From Amphiura filiformis (taxonomy: Eukaryota > Echinodermata > Ophiuroidea > Amphilepidida > Amphiuridae): a DNA stretch of 64,000 nucleotides. Shown in pieces: positions 13,690-24,827 of the stretch. How positions within the stretch are numbered: position 1 is the first letter of the stretch; each line of letters starts with the position of its first letter. The position numbers were made by a program, and so were the translations under genes. The notes beneath the pieces are model-generated. The model was not told the DNA's origin. It saw only the letters and a list, made by a program, of their open reading frames with translations, and made no database searches. The stretch covers positions 35,334,784 to 35,398,783 of the forward strand of contig NC_092640.1 in assembly GCF_039555335.1 (NCBI RefSeq), in the 5' to 3' direction.

Positions 13690-14815
13690 ATGCCTATTGA
13701 ATGGAGGGACTGTCCCCACCACAAACCGCGAAAGACCGCCAACAACCGCCGCTCAAAAGGGATGTCAAACTAGATTGCCCCGCAGGGCTACAAAGAACCA
13801 CAAACCGCGAAATATGGATATCCAACCAGTTTAAAAGACAAATTAGCAACCGATAGAGGCCAGGGCCTGAAAAATTAGAGAAATTAAAACCACAAACCGC
13901 GAAAGAACGCAAAAACCGCCGCTCACTAGGGATATCCAACTAGATTGGCCCGCAGGGCTACAAAGAATCACAAACCGCGAAATTTGGATATCCAACAAAT
14001 TAAAACCACAAACTGCGAAAGACCACCAACAACCGCCGCTCAAAAGGGATGTCAAACTAGAGTGGCCCGCAGGGCTACAAAGAACCACAAACCGCGAAAT
14101 ATGGATAACCAACCAGTTTAAAAGACAAATTAGCCACCGATAGAGGCCAGGGCCTGAAAAATTAGAGAAATTAAAACCACACACCGCGACAGAACGCCAA
14201 AAACCGCCGCTCACTAGGGATATCCAACTAGATTGGCCCGCATGGCTACAAAAAACCACAAACCGCGAAATTTTGATATCCAACAAATTAAAACCACAAA
14301 CTGCGAAAGACCACCAACAACCGCCGCTCAATAGAGACATCCAGCTAGATTGCCCCGCAGGGCTTCAAAAAACACACACCGCGAAGTATAGTTATCCAAG
14401 AAGCTTAAATTATAAATTAACCCGCGATAGAGGGTAGGGCATGAAGAATGAGGGAAATCAAAACCACAAACCGCGAAAGACCGCCAACAACCGCCGCTTA
14501 ATAGGGAAATCCAACTAGATCTATAAATCTAAATAACTATCAACCGCGAAATTTGGATATCCAACTATATTGCCCCGCAGGGCTACAAAGAACCACACAC
14601 CGCGAAGTATAGTTTTCCAACAAGCTTAAACTATAAATTAACCCCCGATAAAGGGTAGGGCATGAAGAATGAGTGAAAGTAAAACTACAAATCGCGAAAG
14701 ACCGCCAACAACCGCCGCTTAATAGGGAAATCCAACTAGATTGCCCCGCAGGGCTACAAAGAACTATCAACCGCGAAATTTGGATATCCAACTAGATTGC
14801 CCCGCAGGGCTACAA
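13690..14815. repeat. Complex tandem array with alternating about 118- and 170-bp modules
   Basis: The marker ACCGCCGCT recurs near 13746, 13914, 14032, 14204, 14322, 14491 and 14711, giving intervals near 168, 118, 172, 118, 169 and 220. CCCCGCAGGGCTACAAA and ACCACAAACCGCGAAA alternate within. The period of about 290 bp leaves open frames on the - strand (up to 165 codons at 13843-14340) whose repetition simply follows the DNA repeat. I do not regard them as a gene. Confidence 0.8.
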
Positions 14816-15253
14816 AACCACAATCATTAAAACATAATTATCTTGCTAAGTCGTGGCACTTAGAAGTTTCCGTAGTATAAGCCTTGGTACATATACGCGC
14901 ATTTCACAGTTTCAATTTGAAGTAAATCGGACTGACTCTGTGTCCTCCTGGCATCGTCAACATTGGGTATGTGTTGTTCATATTTACATTTTCTTAGTTG
15001 CCTTGAATAATTAAAGAATATTAAAATGTATATGTATCCCTATTAACATTACATTCACGCGGTAGCTGTAACCAGTTTTAAAAGTAAACGGCTGATAAAG
15101 TTTTATTAAATTATTTACTGTCATAAAAATTAATCAAGGATAACATAACTTCAAACATCTATTTTTCGTTTTATTCGTTTTATGGAGTACTTCGTAACCC
15201 GATGACTTTCCAAGCTTAGAGCTGCTAGGCTACATTCATAAAAAGAAAGAAAA

Positions 15254-15697
15254 TCCACCAAAAAAACGTTGACAACGTAAAGAAAGCAGCAAGTTTAAAA
15301 AGCCCCCACCTCGGCGTACTTTGTGAAACTTGGTCCCATTTTGAATATCAACAGCAAATCGGTGTTTTTAACGTTTAAACAATAGCATCATTGCCATTAA
15401 CATACCTACTTGTTATTCGTTTTGATCATGAAATAATTATTATAAAACAAAACATATATAGGATATTGGCCAAGAACAACATAATAACCTTTCTGATCGT
15501 TCCAGAATGCTAACAACTTAATATCGCATCGGCACATTAAAGATACATAACACTTCTGGTAATGTTTTAAGTTGATAATTATGACAAAGTTTAAATCAGT
15601 AGTCTTTCACAAATGGGACCAAGTTTCAAAAAGTGAGCCGAGGTGGGGGCTTTTTAAACTTGCTGCTTTCTTTACGTTGTCAACGTTTTTTGGTGGA
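15254..15697. mobile_element. Foldback element with about 88-bp arms
   Basis: 15254-15342 and 15610-15697 are near-perfect reverse complements (for example AGCAAGTTTAAAAAGCCCCC), separated by about 267 bp of AT-rich spacer. No coding content. Confidence 0.8.
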
Positions 15698-16656
15698 TTT
15701 AACTTATACAAAAAGCAACACAATCAACTACATCATTTAAATCATTTTACTTGCAAGCAATATTATTAACTGCGTTTCAAAGCATACATAAACACAAGTG
15801 CTCTTTAACACTATAGTCACATAAACAGAACATAGTGTGTTCTTTAAGGGGTCGGTCTGTATTGTCTCAAATATCTCCGAAATGGGAGAAAACTGCCATG
15901 TTTGCTGTGAAATTTTGCCTAGCAATATCTATCTCAGGTGCAAAATTTATGGTGCACATGAAAGAATGAAGTCTTTAGATTAATATTTTAGCAATCTTAA
16001 TATTATTAGTTGATAGGAAATTCTTCAAATATGCCTGTACATATAACGACGCATATTAAACAGCCCACGCAGTTTTTTATAGGTGAACTTTTTTCGAGCA
16101 GTCCGTGTTGGACGATGACCCTATCTTTTTGCTGAGGTATTTACAGGACCTTGAAATAAGAATTATGATAGATATTTGCGACTTCGGAATGCAACGAAGG
16201 CATGTTTGAAGCTCGTCAATACACAAAATACTACCTGATTTTACACTCTCGTCGACCACTGTCTGGCGCATGTTATTTTGTTACTCTAAATTCAACAAAA
16301 TTCCAATTTTTCGGGCAAAAAGACTTCTAGAGATACCATCCTACATGTCCATGTTCGATTTATGGTAATACAATTAACCAATTTTTAAATATCAATTTGT
16401 TTAGATTCACAGAAGCCATATTTTGTACATTTTCGACAGTAACGAGTTAACGCCAATTTTGGTACAAATTTGTCAGTTTTGCCAAAGTTATTTATCCGGT
16501 TAACTAACGAATACCAAGGTTCATAGGCGAGCTAATAGCGCTATGTTATTTAACTACTTTTTACTTACGATTATTTTCATGATTCCGTTTGAGAACAAAT
16601 TAATATAATTCCTTATGGGTCTCCAACTTCCCCTGTCTTCAAGCTTCTTCACACGA
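15698..16656. other. Unassigned intergenic stretch
   Basis: AT-rich, no recognisable gene, exon or repeat structure found. Confidence 0.4.
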
Positions 16657-16814
16657 CTATAATTGAAGACCGAATTGAAAAGACTAGTTTGCGTATGACG
16701 TCCTGTCAACCAGACCAAAAATGCCGTACTGCGCAGGTCAGTAACCAATCACGTCTCGCCTTTGCCCTGACGTCAGACGCAAACTAGTCTTTTTAATTCG
16801 GTCTTCAATTATAG
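16657..16814. mobile_element. 158-bp MITE with 38-bp terminal inverted repeats
   Basis: The left arm (16657-16694, CTATAATTGAAGACCGAATT...) and the right arm (16777-16814) match with one mismatch. The interior (TGCCGTACTGCGCAGGTCAG, TTTGCCCTGACGTCA) recurs in a diverged copy near 63690-63812. Confidence 0.85.
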
Positions 16815-18278
16815 CCATGTTTTATGGAGTGTTGCCAGGCAAGTCAAAAGCAAATTGGGACAAATCGGCACTAAATATGGCCCGTAACTACATCAATATA
16901 TCACCCAAATGTCCATGTTATTTAGGGTACAATGTTAATGTAAATAAATTGTAATATACAATTTTAAAACAGTGTTTAAAATGTTCTAAGGTGCGTATGC
17001 GCGATTCTTTCTAATGTATATACCTATAATGTATTGACAATCAATTCATAAGAAGCCCAAAGTTAATACCAACACTGTAGCGCTGGAAACACGCTCAATT
17101 CTGTGAAAGGATTTGTCATGAAATCGTTCCGCTTGATTTATCAGGTCTATTAATGTGACAAAGGAACAGGTCTCTAGTTTGATTCCACAACCATTCAAAC
17201 CGATCTCATGTTTTATTGTATCATCGTGTATTAAAACAGGAAGGCTATGTCATAAATGGACCGGAACAATATAACAATTACACTGTCACCTGTGTTGAAG
17301 GACGGTTCTAAGATACAGGGTGTTCCAGAATGATCTATATCGTGTTTGAAAACATTAATCAACATTGTATTTAATTTGAGTACGGTACGTGAAATATAAT
17401 GGCATAAATGTCACCTACTTATTGTGTTACTTTCATTGCAAAACCTTCATTCGTTTTGGCGTGATATTGCATATTCTTAAAACTGGATGTTTTGCATGTG
17501 TAAAAATTGCATGTGTGTAACTTACAGCGCAAAGGCTTCATAAGCACAAGACATTGCTGCTTTATCACTATCGCGTAGGCCTACTTTGCAATTATGTGTA
17601 GAAATCATACAGTTGTCATAGGAGATACACCAAATTTGGCACAGATGTAGAGCTTGAAACACTGAATAATTCTTGATATTGGATTAAGTGACCTTTTTCA
17701 TGTGTTTTCAATATTACGAGGGCTCAGAGCAAGAACAAGCTATGTCCACAATTACATGTTACTCATTTCGGCAACAAATGGATGGTTAATTCTGCACTCC
17801 ATAATAAATGCAAGTGACACCCTGTAGCTTAAGATGACAGCGAGACAGGTTTCTAGATCATTCCACGACCAGTCATACCTATTACCTGTTTTATTGTTAC
17901 CTTATGGAGGCCAGACTTTTATTTGAATGATAATGGCTCTGTCACGCCGTATTGAATACCCTCTGTACGGAATGTTACATCACAATTCAGTATAATTATT
18001 CAAGGTTGGTACGCGTGTCTGTCATCGACTTGACAACAGGCACACCCGGTACAAACATTTTGTAAATCGTGGAAAGTCGTATTTATGCAAAATGATCAAA
18101 AAATGATACTTTTAGGTGTTATTCTGTTAGTTTCTGTTTGGCAAATCATAAATGCGTACGTGTTTTGGTCAAAATGCCAATAATCTTATTTTTACCCCTA
18201 CCCACCTGATATAGCTTTACACAACCCTTAACACTGTATTGTGTTAAAAACATAACTTCATATCTTTTTATATATATA
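16815..18278. other. Unassigned intergenic stretch
   Basis: No gene found. There is weak similarity between about 17160-17265 and 17835-17915 (ACAGGTCTCTAG.. / CCTGTTTTATTGT..), perhaps an old duplication. Confidence 0.35.
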
Positions 18279-18560
18279 TTTTTATACCATGAGGGGAAGC
18301 CTCCTTGTATACATTTGTAACGTTTTTATGTGAAAATTTTGCCATTTAAAAATGTAAAGTTTTGTTTTTAGAATTATCTGAAAGGGCCCGCTTTAGGGTC
18401 CCTGGTGGGCGTCCAGGGGGCGAAGCCCCCGGAAGCTCATGGGTTTGGGGCATTTTTATACCATGAGGAGATGCCTCCTTGCATACATTTGTAACGTGTT
18501 TATGTGAATATTTTGCCATGTAAAAAATGTAAAGTTTTGTTTTTAGAATTATCTGAAAGG
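18279..18560. repeat. About 107-bp direct duplication around a GC-rich insert
   Basis: 18279-18386 and 18453-18560 are near-identical (TTTTTATACCATGAGG ... GAATTATCTGAAAGG). Between them lies CCAGGGGGCGAAGCCCCCGG followed by AAGCTCATG, a self-complementary GC-rich segment resembling 33440-33515. Confidence 0.75.
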
Positions 18561-18639
18561 AAACAAAAATTAATTTACAATGTAAGAACAATACAATAAA
18601 ACAATACTGATATTCTTGAGTTGATTTAACAAGTTGTTA

Positions 18640-19050
18640 CATGTCTTATTATATTCACCCCTTATTTCCCCCTTCGTTCTCTTTCCTTCACCTTTACATT
18701 CTTCAATTCCTTCCCCTTTCTCTCATTCCTTCCCCCTTCCATTAAATTACTTTCCAATTACTTCCACTTGTGTTCCTTAAGTTTCCATTCTTTCTCTTTC
18801 CGTCTTCTTCATATTCTTCAGTTTCCTCCCTTTCTCTCATTTCTTCCCCCATTCCATTTATACACTCACTACTGCCCCTCAAATCACTTCCTTAAATTCC
18901 CTCTCCTTCTTCATATTCTTTAATTTCTTCCCCTTTCTTACACTCCTTCCCCCTGTGTATGAATTGCTTCCCCACAATAAACATGCAAGTTGTTGTTTTC
19001 CCCTCTTTTGTTCCCCTTTCCCTATTCCTTCCCCATCCCACAGTGTATTT
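18640..19050. repeat. Polypyrimidine-rich tract
   Basis: The + strand is mostly C and T over about 400 bp (TTCCTTCCCC-type words). Any open frame here is a composition artefact. Confidence 0.7.
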
Positions 19051-19727
19051 TACCCATATGAAAAATCATTCCGTACGGACCGTACCGTGCATGCACAGAC
19101 CACAGACAGTGACGCAATCAACCAATCAGCAGTTGGAAAATCGTTTACCCATTGACGTCATCGCTGCATTTTCATTGATGAAATTCAGAATCGTTCAAAA
19201 ACACGAGTTTTTAATTGCAAATATTTATTTTTTGTAACTATGAATGTCAATGTCTATCTCAAATTAACATTGTGTATTATCGTAGCGTTGAATGCACTGA
19301 AGCTTGTGAGGCGGATCCGTTGCAAATTTGGCGGATCTTTTGTTTTTTGTGACATTAAAATCCATCTTTCGCATGGCCGCTGGGTGTGTGTGGGGGTGTG
19401 TGTGTGGGAACGGGGTTCAGCTATGCACGCGCTGCATGCATAAACACTAGTACTGCTGACTGCGTGTACCAATCGTAGCAGGGTGTAAAATATGTACAAC
19501 AAAGTCAATGTTTAATCTCAAATACGTTATTGGGTAAATATAAGCATTTGAATAATTTAACAATAATTTGAATCTGAAAAATAAATGAACATAAAAGTTA
19601 ATGAGTGATTTTACAACATATTTGACTGTTGGATAAATATGGGTGCTGCAGCTTTGGAGCTAAGGCAATATGGCGTATTACTTTGAAGTTGGTAATGGGT
19701 AAATTACACTGAGGGAAATTTTGGAGT
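19051..19727. other. Unassigned intergenic stretch
   Basis: Contains a short GT-rich run near 19385-19407 and otherwise nothing recognised. Confidence 0.4.
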
Positions 19728-19925
19728 GAGAAGGGAAAAAAAGAGAAAGGAAAGGTGGAAAGAAAAAAGAAAAGAAAGGAAAGAAGAGAAAAAGGAAGGA
19801 AAAAAGAAAGAAGAGGAAAGGAAAGAAGAGAAAAGGAAGAGGGAATGGAGAAAGAAAGGGTCAAGAGGGAAGGAAAAGCAACAGAGAGGAAACCTGAATA
19901 AATAAAAAAAATGAGGGAAATAAAA
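19728..19925. repeat. Polypurine tract
   Basis: The + strand is almost entirely A and G (GAAAGGAAAG-type words). Confidence 0.85.
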
Positions 19926-19940
19926 AAAACAAAAGGGAAG

Positions 19941-20112
19941 CCTAATCTATGGAAGACATGACCTTAATTAATTAATCTCCCACACAGGGAGTGTAGGTTT
20001 TAAAATGGAGTCACACATTCTGACAATCCCATTTGAAATTCACACTCCCTGTGTGTAAGATTAAGGTCACGTCTTCCATAGGGGTGTATGGACTTCAACT
20101 GAAATAGCCTAT
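19941..20112. mobile_element. MITE of the GGCTATTCC family, copy 1
   Basis: Self-complementary: TATGGAAGACATGACCTTAA near the left end and TTAAGGTCACGTCTTCCATA near the right. It ends GAAATAGCCTATT. Related copies are at 51570-51843, 59770-60044 and 60741-60924. Confidence 0.7.
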
Positions 20113-20225
20113 TGACTTAAATTCACGGCTCTTTTCCTAAAGCGCATGACAAAAGCTGAAACGAAAAGCTGCGAAAATCATGGCATACCGGGGTACACTC
20201 GACAACTACTTCAAAGGCAAAAAGA

Positions 20226-20436
20226 AATAAAATAAAATAAAATGATATTAAATATCATTTTATAATTTCTATGATTGAAATAAACTAAACTAAACTAAAC
20301 TAAACTAATCTAAGATAACCAAACTATAAAACTAAGATAAAATGAAAAAATAAAATAAAATAAAATAAAATAAGTTAAAATAAAATAAAATAAAATAAAA
20401 TAAAATAAAATAAAATAAAATAAAATAAAATAAAAT
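20226..20436. repeat. AT-rich microsatellites (CTAAA)n and (TAAAA)n
   Basis: CTAAA repeats near 20283-20310 and a long (AAAAT)n run at 20341-20436 with few interruptions. Confidence 0.9.
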
Positions 20437-20460
20437 CAGGATCGCCAAAGTTTTTATCCA

Positions 20461-20970
20461 TACTGCTGATATTGAAATTAATGAAGTAGTTATCTACTTC
20501 TTATATTTAAATTGATGAAGTAGTTATCTACTGCTGATATTTAAATTGATGAAGTAGTTATCTACTGCTGATATTTAAATTGATGAAGTAGTTATCTACT
20601 GCTGATATTGAAATTAATGAAGTAGTTATCTAATGCTAATATTGAAATTGATTAAGTAGTTATCCACTGCTGATATTTGAATTGATGAAGTAGTTATTTT
20701 CTGCTGATAGTGAAATAGATGAGTTTTCTACTGATGATGAAGTAGTTTTCTACTGCTGATATTGAAATTGATGAAGTAGTTATCTACTGCTGCTATTGAA
20801 AGTGATGAAGTAGTTATCTACTGCTGATATTAAAATTGATGAAGTATTTATCTACCGGTGCTGCTGATATTTAAATTGACGAAGTAGCCTTATCTACTAG
20901 ACTACTGCTGATTATTTAAATTGATGAAGTATAGTTTTTTTCTGCTGATATTGAATTGATGAAGTAGTTA
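20461..20970. repeat. Second array of the 34-bp satellite family, about 15 copies
   Basis: The unit is about GATATTTAAATTGATGAAGT then AGTTATCTACTGCT, clearly related to the 2600-5917 array (shared TGATGAAGTAG and TATCTACTGCTGATAT) but a distinct subfamily lacking the EcoRV site. Confidence 0.92.
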
Positions 20971-21559
20971 TCCATTATGGATTCTGGTAATGGCATTTGA
21001 AATTCACACTCCCTGCGAGGAAGATGAAAGTCATTCATATTCATATTTTATTTCCATAAAAATCATTACATTACATTTCTTTACATTACATCAAAAATAT
21101 TCAAACACGATACAAATGGAGGAAAGGGCTGGAAGACCAAAAAGGACTGAAAGTTAGCCTTTCCCTAAAATCAACAAATGAAATTAGCAAAACAAAGCAA
21201 CTTTACCAAACATAAAATGATAACCAAAATAAAAGACAAGGGACGGGGAGGTGCTCGAGGAAAAGATTAATTACACTAAGAGATAAGTTTTTTTTAAAAT
21301 TCACTGCGCAAATGTTTGACAGATTTTGAAGCTTTCTGATTTTTATCTAAAGAATTCCAAAGGATGGGACCTCTTGTACGTATGGCATGATCAGAATAAC
21401 ATGGCAAACAATGATTTACAGGGTTTCTTATGGTTCTGGTTCTGGTTCTGGTTCAGGTTAAGTCGGAATCACAGTCAAGTTGCATCTTCTCCAACATTCT
21501 TAGAAGATTTGGGTGGTCAATGTGCCGTGTGTGTCTCTCGTAACTCGCGGAAGAATAAA

Positions 21560-22806
21560 TTAATTACTTATACATGTAGCTGCTCGAGGTCCTACTTTTG
21601 ACCCCAACTGGTTCCAGTCTGTAATTGTTCTGGGAATGAAGCTGTATCTGTGGACGTCTTTCTTTACGTGCGGCCGGTAGATCTTCTGTGATCCCCTTCT
21701 GTTAGCCCTGGTGGTCTTTGTGAGTTGAATGATGCTATCAGCCTTGATCCCCACCTCGTTGTTGATGATCTTGTTCATCATCTGGATTCTTGTTTCTTTC
21801 CTCCTGTGTTCTAATGTCTCCCACTTCAGCTCCTCTATCATCTGAGTGACACTATCCCTTTGTTTGTAGTTGTTGAGGCAAAACCTGGCAGCTTTCCTCT
21901 GGATTGCTTCTAATGACTGTACATCTCCCTTCCTGTATGGATCCCAGACACTACTTGCATACTCCAGTGTTGGTCTCACAAGAGTTTTGTAGGCATTCTC
22001 TTTGATCTCCCTTGAACAGTGCCACAAATTCCTCTTAAGGAAGCCAAGGACACGGTTTGCCTTGGCTGTTGTCTTGTTGTAATGAACATTCCATCTCAAC
22101 TTGCTGTCGAGTTCCACACCTAGGTAAGGATGGGAGTCAACTTCCTTCAGTGTTTCCCCACAGAAAGTGTAGGCCTTGTCAGGAGGTGATTTGCTGTTAG
22201 AGATCTTCATAACAGAGCATTTGCTGGGGTTGAAGGACATGGACCAGGTGTTTTGCCATTCTTCTAGCTTGTTTAGATCTTCCTGCAATACTTCAAATTC
22301 CGCTGTTGATTTCCCCGATGCATAAAGTACGCAATCGTCTGCGAAAAGTCTTGCAGTACAGCGTAGATTCTCAGGAAGGTCGTTTATGTATATCAGGAAG
22401 TCTAGGGGCCTGTCACGGTACCCTGAGGAACACTTGATATGACTTTCTTTGGTTCAGATGTTGCTCCATTACAGACCACCTTCTGTGTCCTGGCAGTAAG
22501 AAAGTGCCTCATCCAATTCAAGATGGGACCTCTTATTCCATGATACTCCAGTTTCCCCAATAGCCTTTCATGAGGGACCTTATCAAAGGCCTTGGCAAAA
22601 TCAAGGATTGCCATGTGCACTGTTTCACCTCTTTCTATACTGCTAGTGAGGTCATGAGCTGTAAGGATGAGCTGGGTGACTGTAGAATGTTTCGCCCTGA
22701 AGCCATGCTGGGCATCAACCAGTATACTATTAGCCTCCAGATGGTCCATCACATGCGAATGCACGATATGCTCCAACACCTTACTCACAACACTAGTCAG
22801 TGACAC
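21560..22806 (-). pseudogene. LINE reverse transcriptase, C-terminal part, split by a frameshift
   Basis: Two frames continue the reverse transcriptase. 22806-22402 carries NYRGVSLTSVVSK-type sequence, HGFRAKHST, LDFAKAFDKVPH and SVPQGTVTGP. The frame stops right after GP; adding one C in the CCCC run near 22405 gives GPLDFLIYINDLPE and then FADDC (DNA 22331-22345), the catalytic site, continuing to 21560 with the RT thumb region (WQNTWSMSFNPSKC, YLGVELDSKLRWNVHY). All catalytic motifs are present, so the only visible lesions are the two single-base breaks. Confidence 0.82.
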
Positions 22807-24827
22807 TCCTCTGTAATTTGCGGGTCCGATTTATCGCCTTTCTTGAATATGGGACAGATGTTGGCTTCTCTCCACTGCCACGGTAGATAACCCTCGTCAA
22901 TAGAGCACTGGAACAGATCCGTCAACACCGGAGCTATTTCTTCAGCTGTCATCTTCAATATCCACGGCGGGATTCCATCAGGGCCTGGAGCTTTATTGTC
23001 CTTTAGGTTCTTGAGTTGCTTGAGGACACCATCTTCATAGATAACCAAGTGTGGTATGTCAGGTACGTTACTCCTCCCCAATGACGGAATATGTGATGTC
23101 TCTTCCCTTGTGAAAACACTGGCAAATTGACTGCTGAGGACTTCAGCTTTATCACCATCTGACGTGACGATCTTATTGTTGACTTTAAGGTCAGCGACTC
23201 CAGCTTCTTCTTTCCTGATCTTGCTGATAAAAGACCAGAATGCTTTGGGGTTTTCTTTCACCGTTTCAGCTAAGGTGCCATTAATATAGTCTCTTCTGGA
23301 TTTGTTTAATGTCCTTCTAGCCACTTTCTTGAATTCCTTGTATTCATCCCAATGAGCTTGATCACCAGTTAACTTTGCTTTGATATACAGTCTTCGTTTC
23401 TTCCTGCACATTCTTCTATGTTCCCGTTGGAACCATGGTAGATTCCATCTGCTGGAGATCATTTTGGATGGAATATGAGCTTCCATAACTTCCTTGATTT
23501 TTGATTCAAAATTGTCCCATTTCTTCTGAACAGAATTTTTGTTCTTACTGCTACTGTATTCCTCCTGAAATTTGCTCAAGTCTTGTTTGATTTTGTCTGT
23601 CTCTGCCCTATGTCTCAAGTAAATTTTTCTTGGGGGTTTCCGATTACGTTTCAGTCCAATCTTCCAAACAGTCTTTACCATCTCGTGGTCGCTCAGGCCA
23701 GGAATTACATCAACTTCCCCTACAATTGATGCGTTGTTTGTCATTGCAAGGTCCAAGATGCTGTTTAATCTTGTTGGACGCTTAACTAGCTGGTCCAGCC
23801 CATTGTTTTGCAAGACTTGCATGAGTAGCTCAGCTGTTTCCTTTGAGGCCGAGTGATCCTTGATAACCGACCAGTCATCCCAGTTGACATTGGGTTGATT
23901 GAAGTCACCCTGCATGATGATGTCTTTCAATTTTGAATAACTGTTTATGATTTCAAGTGTATTCTTGAAATCAATCACTGTGTCGATGTCATCGTGTCTC
24001 GGTTTATACACTGTGCCAAATAACAGAGAGCGCCTGCCCTCAATGTCTAGCTGACACCATATGCTCTCACTGTCTCCTTCCAGATCAAGACGACGAATCA
24101 CTGGAATGTCTTTTCTATACACAAATATAACGCCACCATGTCTATCATTAGGACGATCCTTCCTAAATGCTGTATACTCCTCTGGAAGGAATTCAGCATT
24201 GTCTATGGACGCTTCGAGCCATGTTTCAGTCCCTTGAATAAAGTCCGGCTTGATGTCATGAAGTAATGATTCCCATTCACTCCTTTTATTCATGATACTT
24301 TGAAAGTTAATGTTCAATATGGTAAAACCCTTTACGGTTTTGAGGTGAGATGACTTTGGCTTAGCTTTTGTACTCTGTTTCTTTCCCGTCTCCTGTGTAC
24401 TACACTCTGAGTCCGAGTTGTCACTTGATGACGAGAAGAATGAGCTATCAAAATGAGTTGCCTCACATATTGGACACATCCAGTCAAAATTGGTGTTAAC
24501 TATTTCGTCATACAAATCGTTATCCATTCCACCACATAAACTATGTGTCCATGCCCCACACTTGTCACAATCTAGTGCTCTCTGTCCAAATTTGACAGGT
24601 TCGGTGCACATTGTACATGGTGAAGCGCACTCCGAACAATACCATTCCCGTCCTCTAAAAATGAGTCTATATTCTTTCTCCTGTATTCTCCTACAACTAG
24701 CATGAAAATGTTGATCACAATCCCCACACTTCACCCATCTGCGTGGTCTGGCTGTTGAATCGCCTTTGTCGCAGTCTCTGCAGAACTTACTGCTGTGATG
24801 ATTTGTTTGCGTATGTCTATCCATCAT
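22797..24827 (-). CDS. LINE ORF2-like, N-terminal part: two PHD fingers, AP endonuclease, start of RT
   Basis: 676 codons from Met at 24827. Finger 1 shows CRDC, CGDC, H-x2-C and CSEC at about residues 16-68; finger 2 shows CTMC, CDKC, H-x2-C and CPIC at about 70-120, both C4HC3 like PHD fingers. The endonuclease (about 165-390) has ILNINFQSI, GTETWL, GDFNQPNVNWD, LDLAMTN and SDHEM, the usual active-site motifs of LINE EEP nucleases. The RT N-terminus follows, with APGPDGIPPW and ANICPIFKKGDKSDP. The frame is lost after KSDP where one base is missing (probably in the CCC run near 22825): adding it gives PANYRGVSLTS, the expected RT motif, which continues in the next frame. Confidence 0.85.
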   Translation of the reverse strand: MMDRHTQTNHHSSKFCRDCDKGDSTARPRRWVKCGDCDQHFHASCRRIQEKEYRLIFRGREWYCSECASPCTMCTEPVKFGQRALDCDKCGAWTHSLCGGMDNDLYDEIVNTNFDWMCPICEATHFDSSFFSSSSDNSDSECSTQETGKKQSTKAKPKSSHLKTVKGFTILNINFQSIMNKRSEWESLLHDIKPDFIQGTETWLEASIDNAEFLPEEYTAFRKDRPNDRHGGVIFVYRKDIPVIRRLDLEGDSESIWCQLDIEGRRSLLFGTVYKPRHDDIDTVIDFKNTLEIINSYSKLKDIIMQGDFNQPNVNWDDWSVIKDHSASKETAELLMQVLQNNGLDQLVKRPTRLNSILDLAMTNNASIVGEVDVIPGLSDHEMVKTVWKIGLKRNRKPPRKIYLRHRAETDKIKQDLSKFQEEYSSSKNKNSVQKKWDNFESKIKEVMEAHIPSKMISSRWNLPWFQREHRRMCRKKRRLYIKAKLTGDQAHWDEYKEFKKVARRTLNKSRRDYINGTLAETVKENPKAFWSFISKIRKEEAGVADLKVNNKIVTSDGDKAEVLSSQFASVFTREETSHIPSLGRSNVPDIPHLVIYEDGVLKQLKNLKDNKAPGPDGIPPWILKMTAEEIAPVLTDLFQCSIDEGYLPWQWREANICPIFKKGDKSDPQITEECH

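Noticed and set aside
13843-14340. 165-codon - strand frame as a cysteine-rich repeat protein
   Set aside because: The protein repeats follow exactly the DNA repeat, no start context or splice signals are convincing, and neighbouring modules are open in other frames. Composition explains it better.
19598-19864. 88-codon - strand Ser/Phe/Leu-rich frame
   Set aside because: It lies over a polypurine tract; composition alone produces it.
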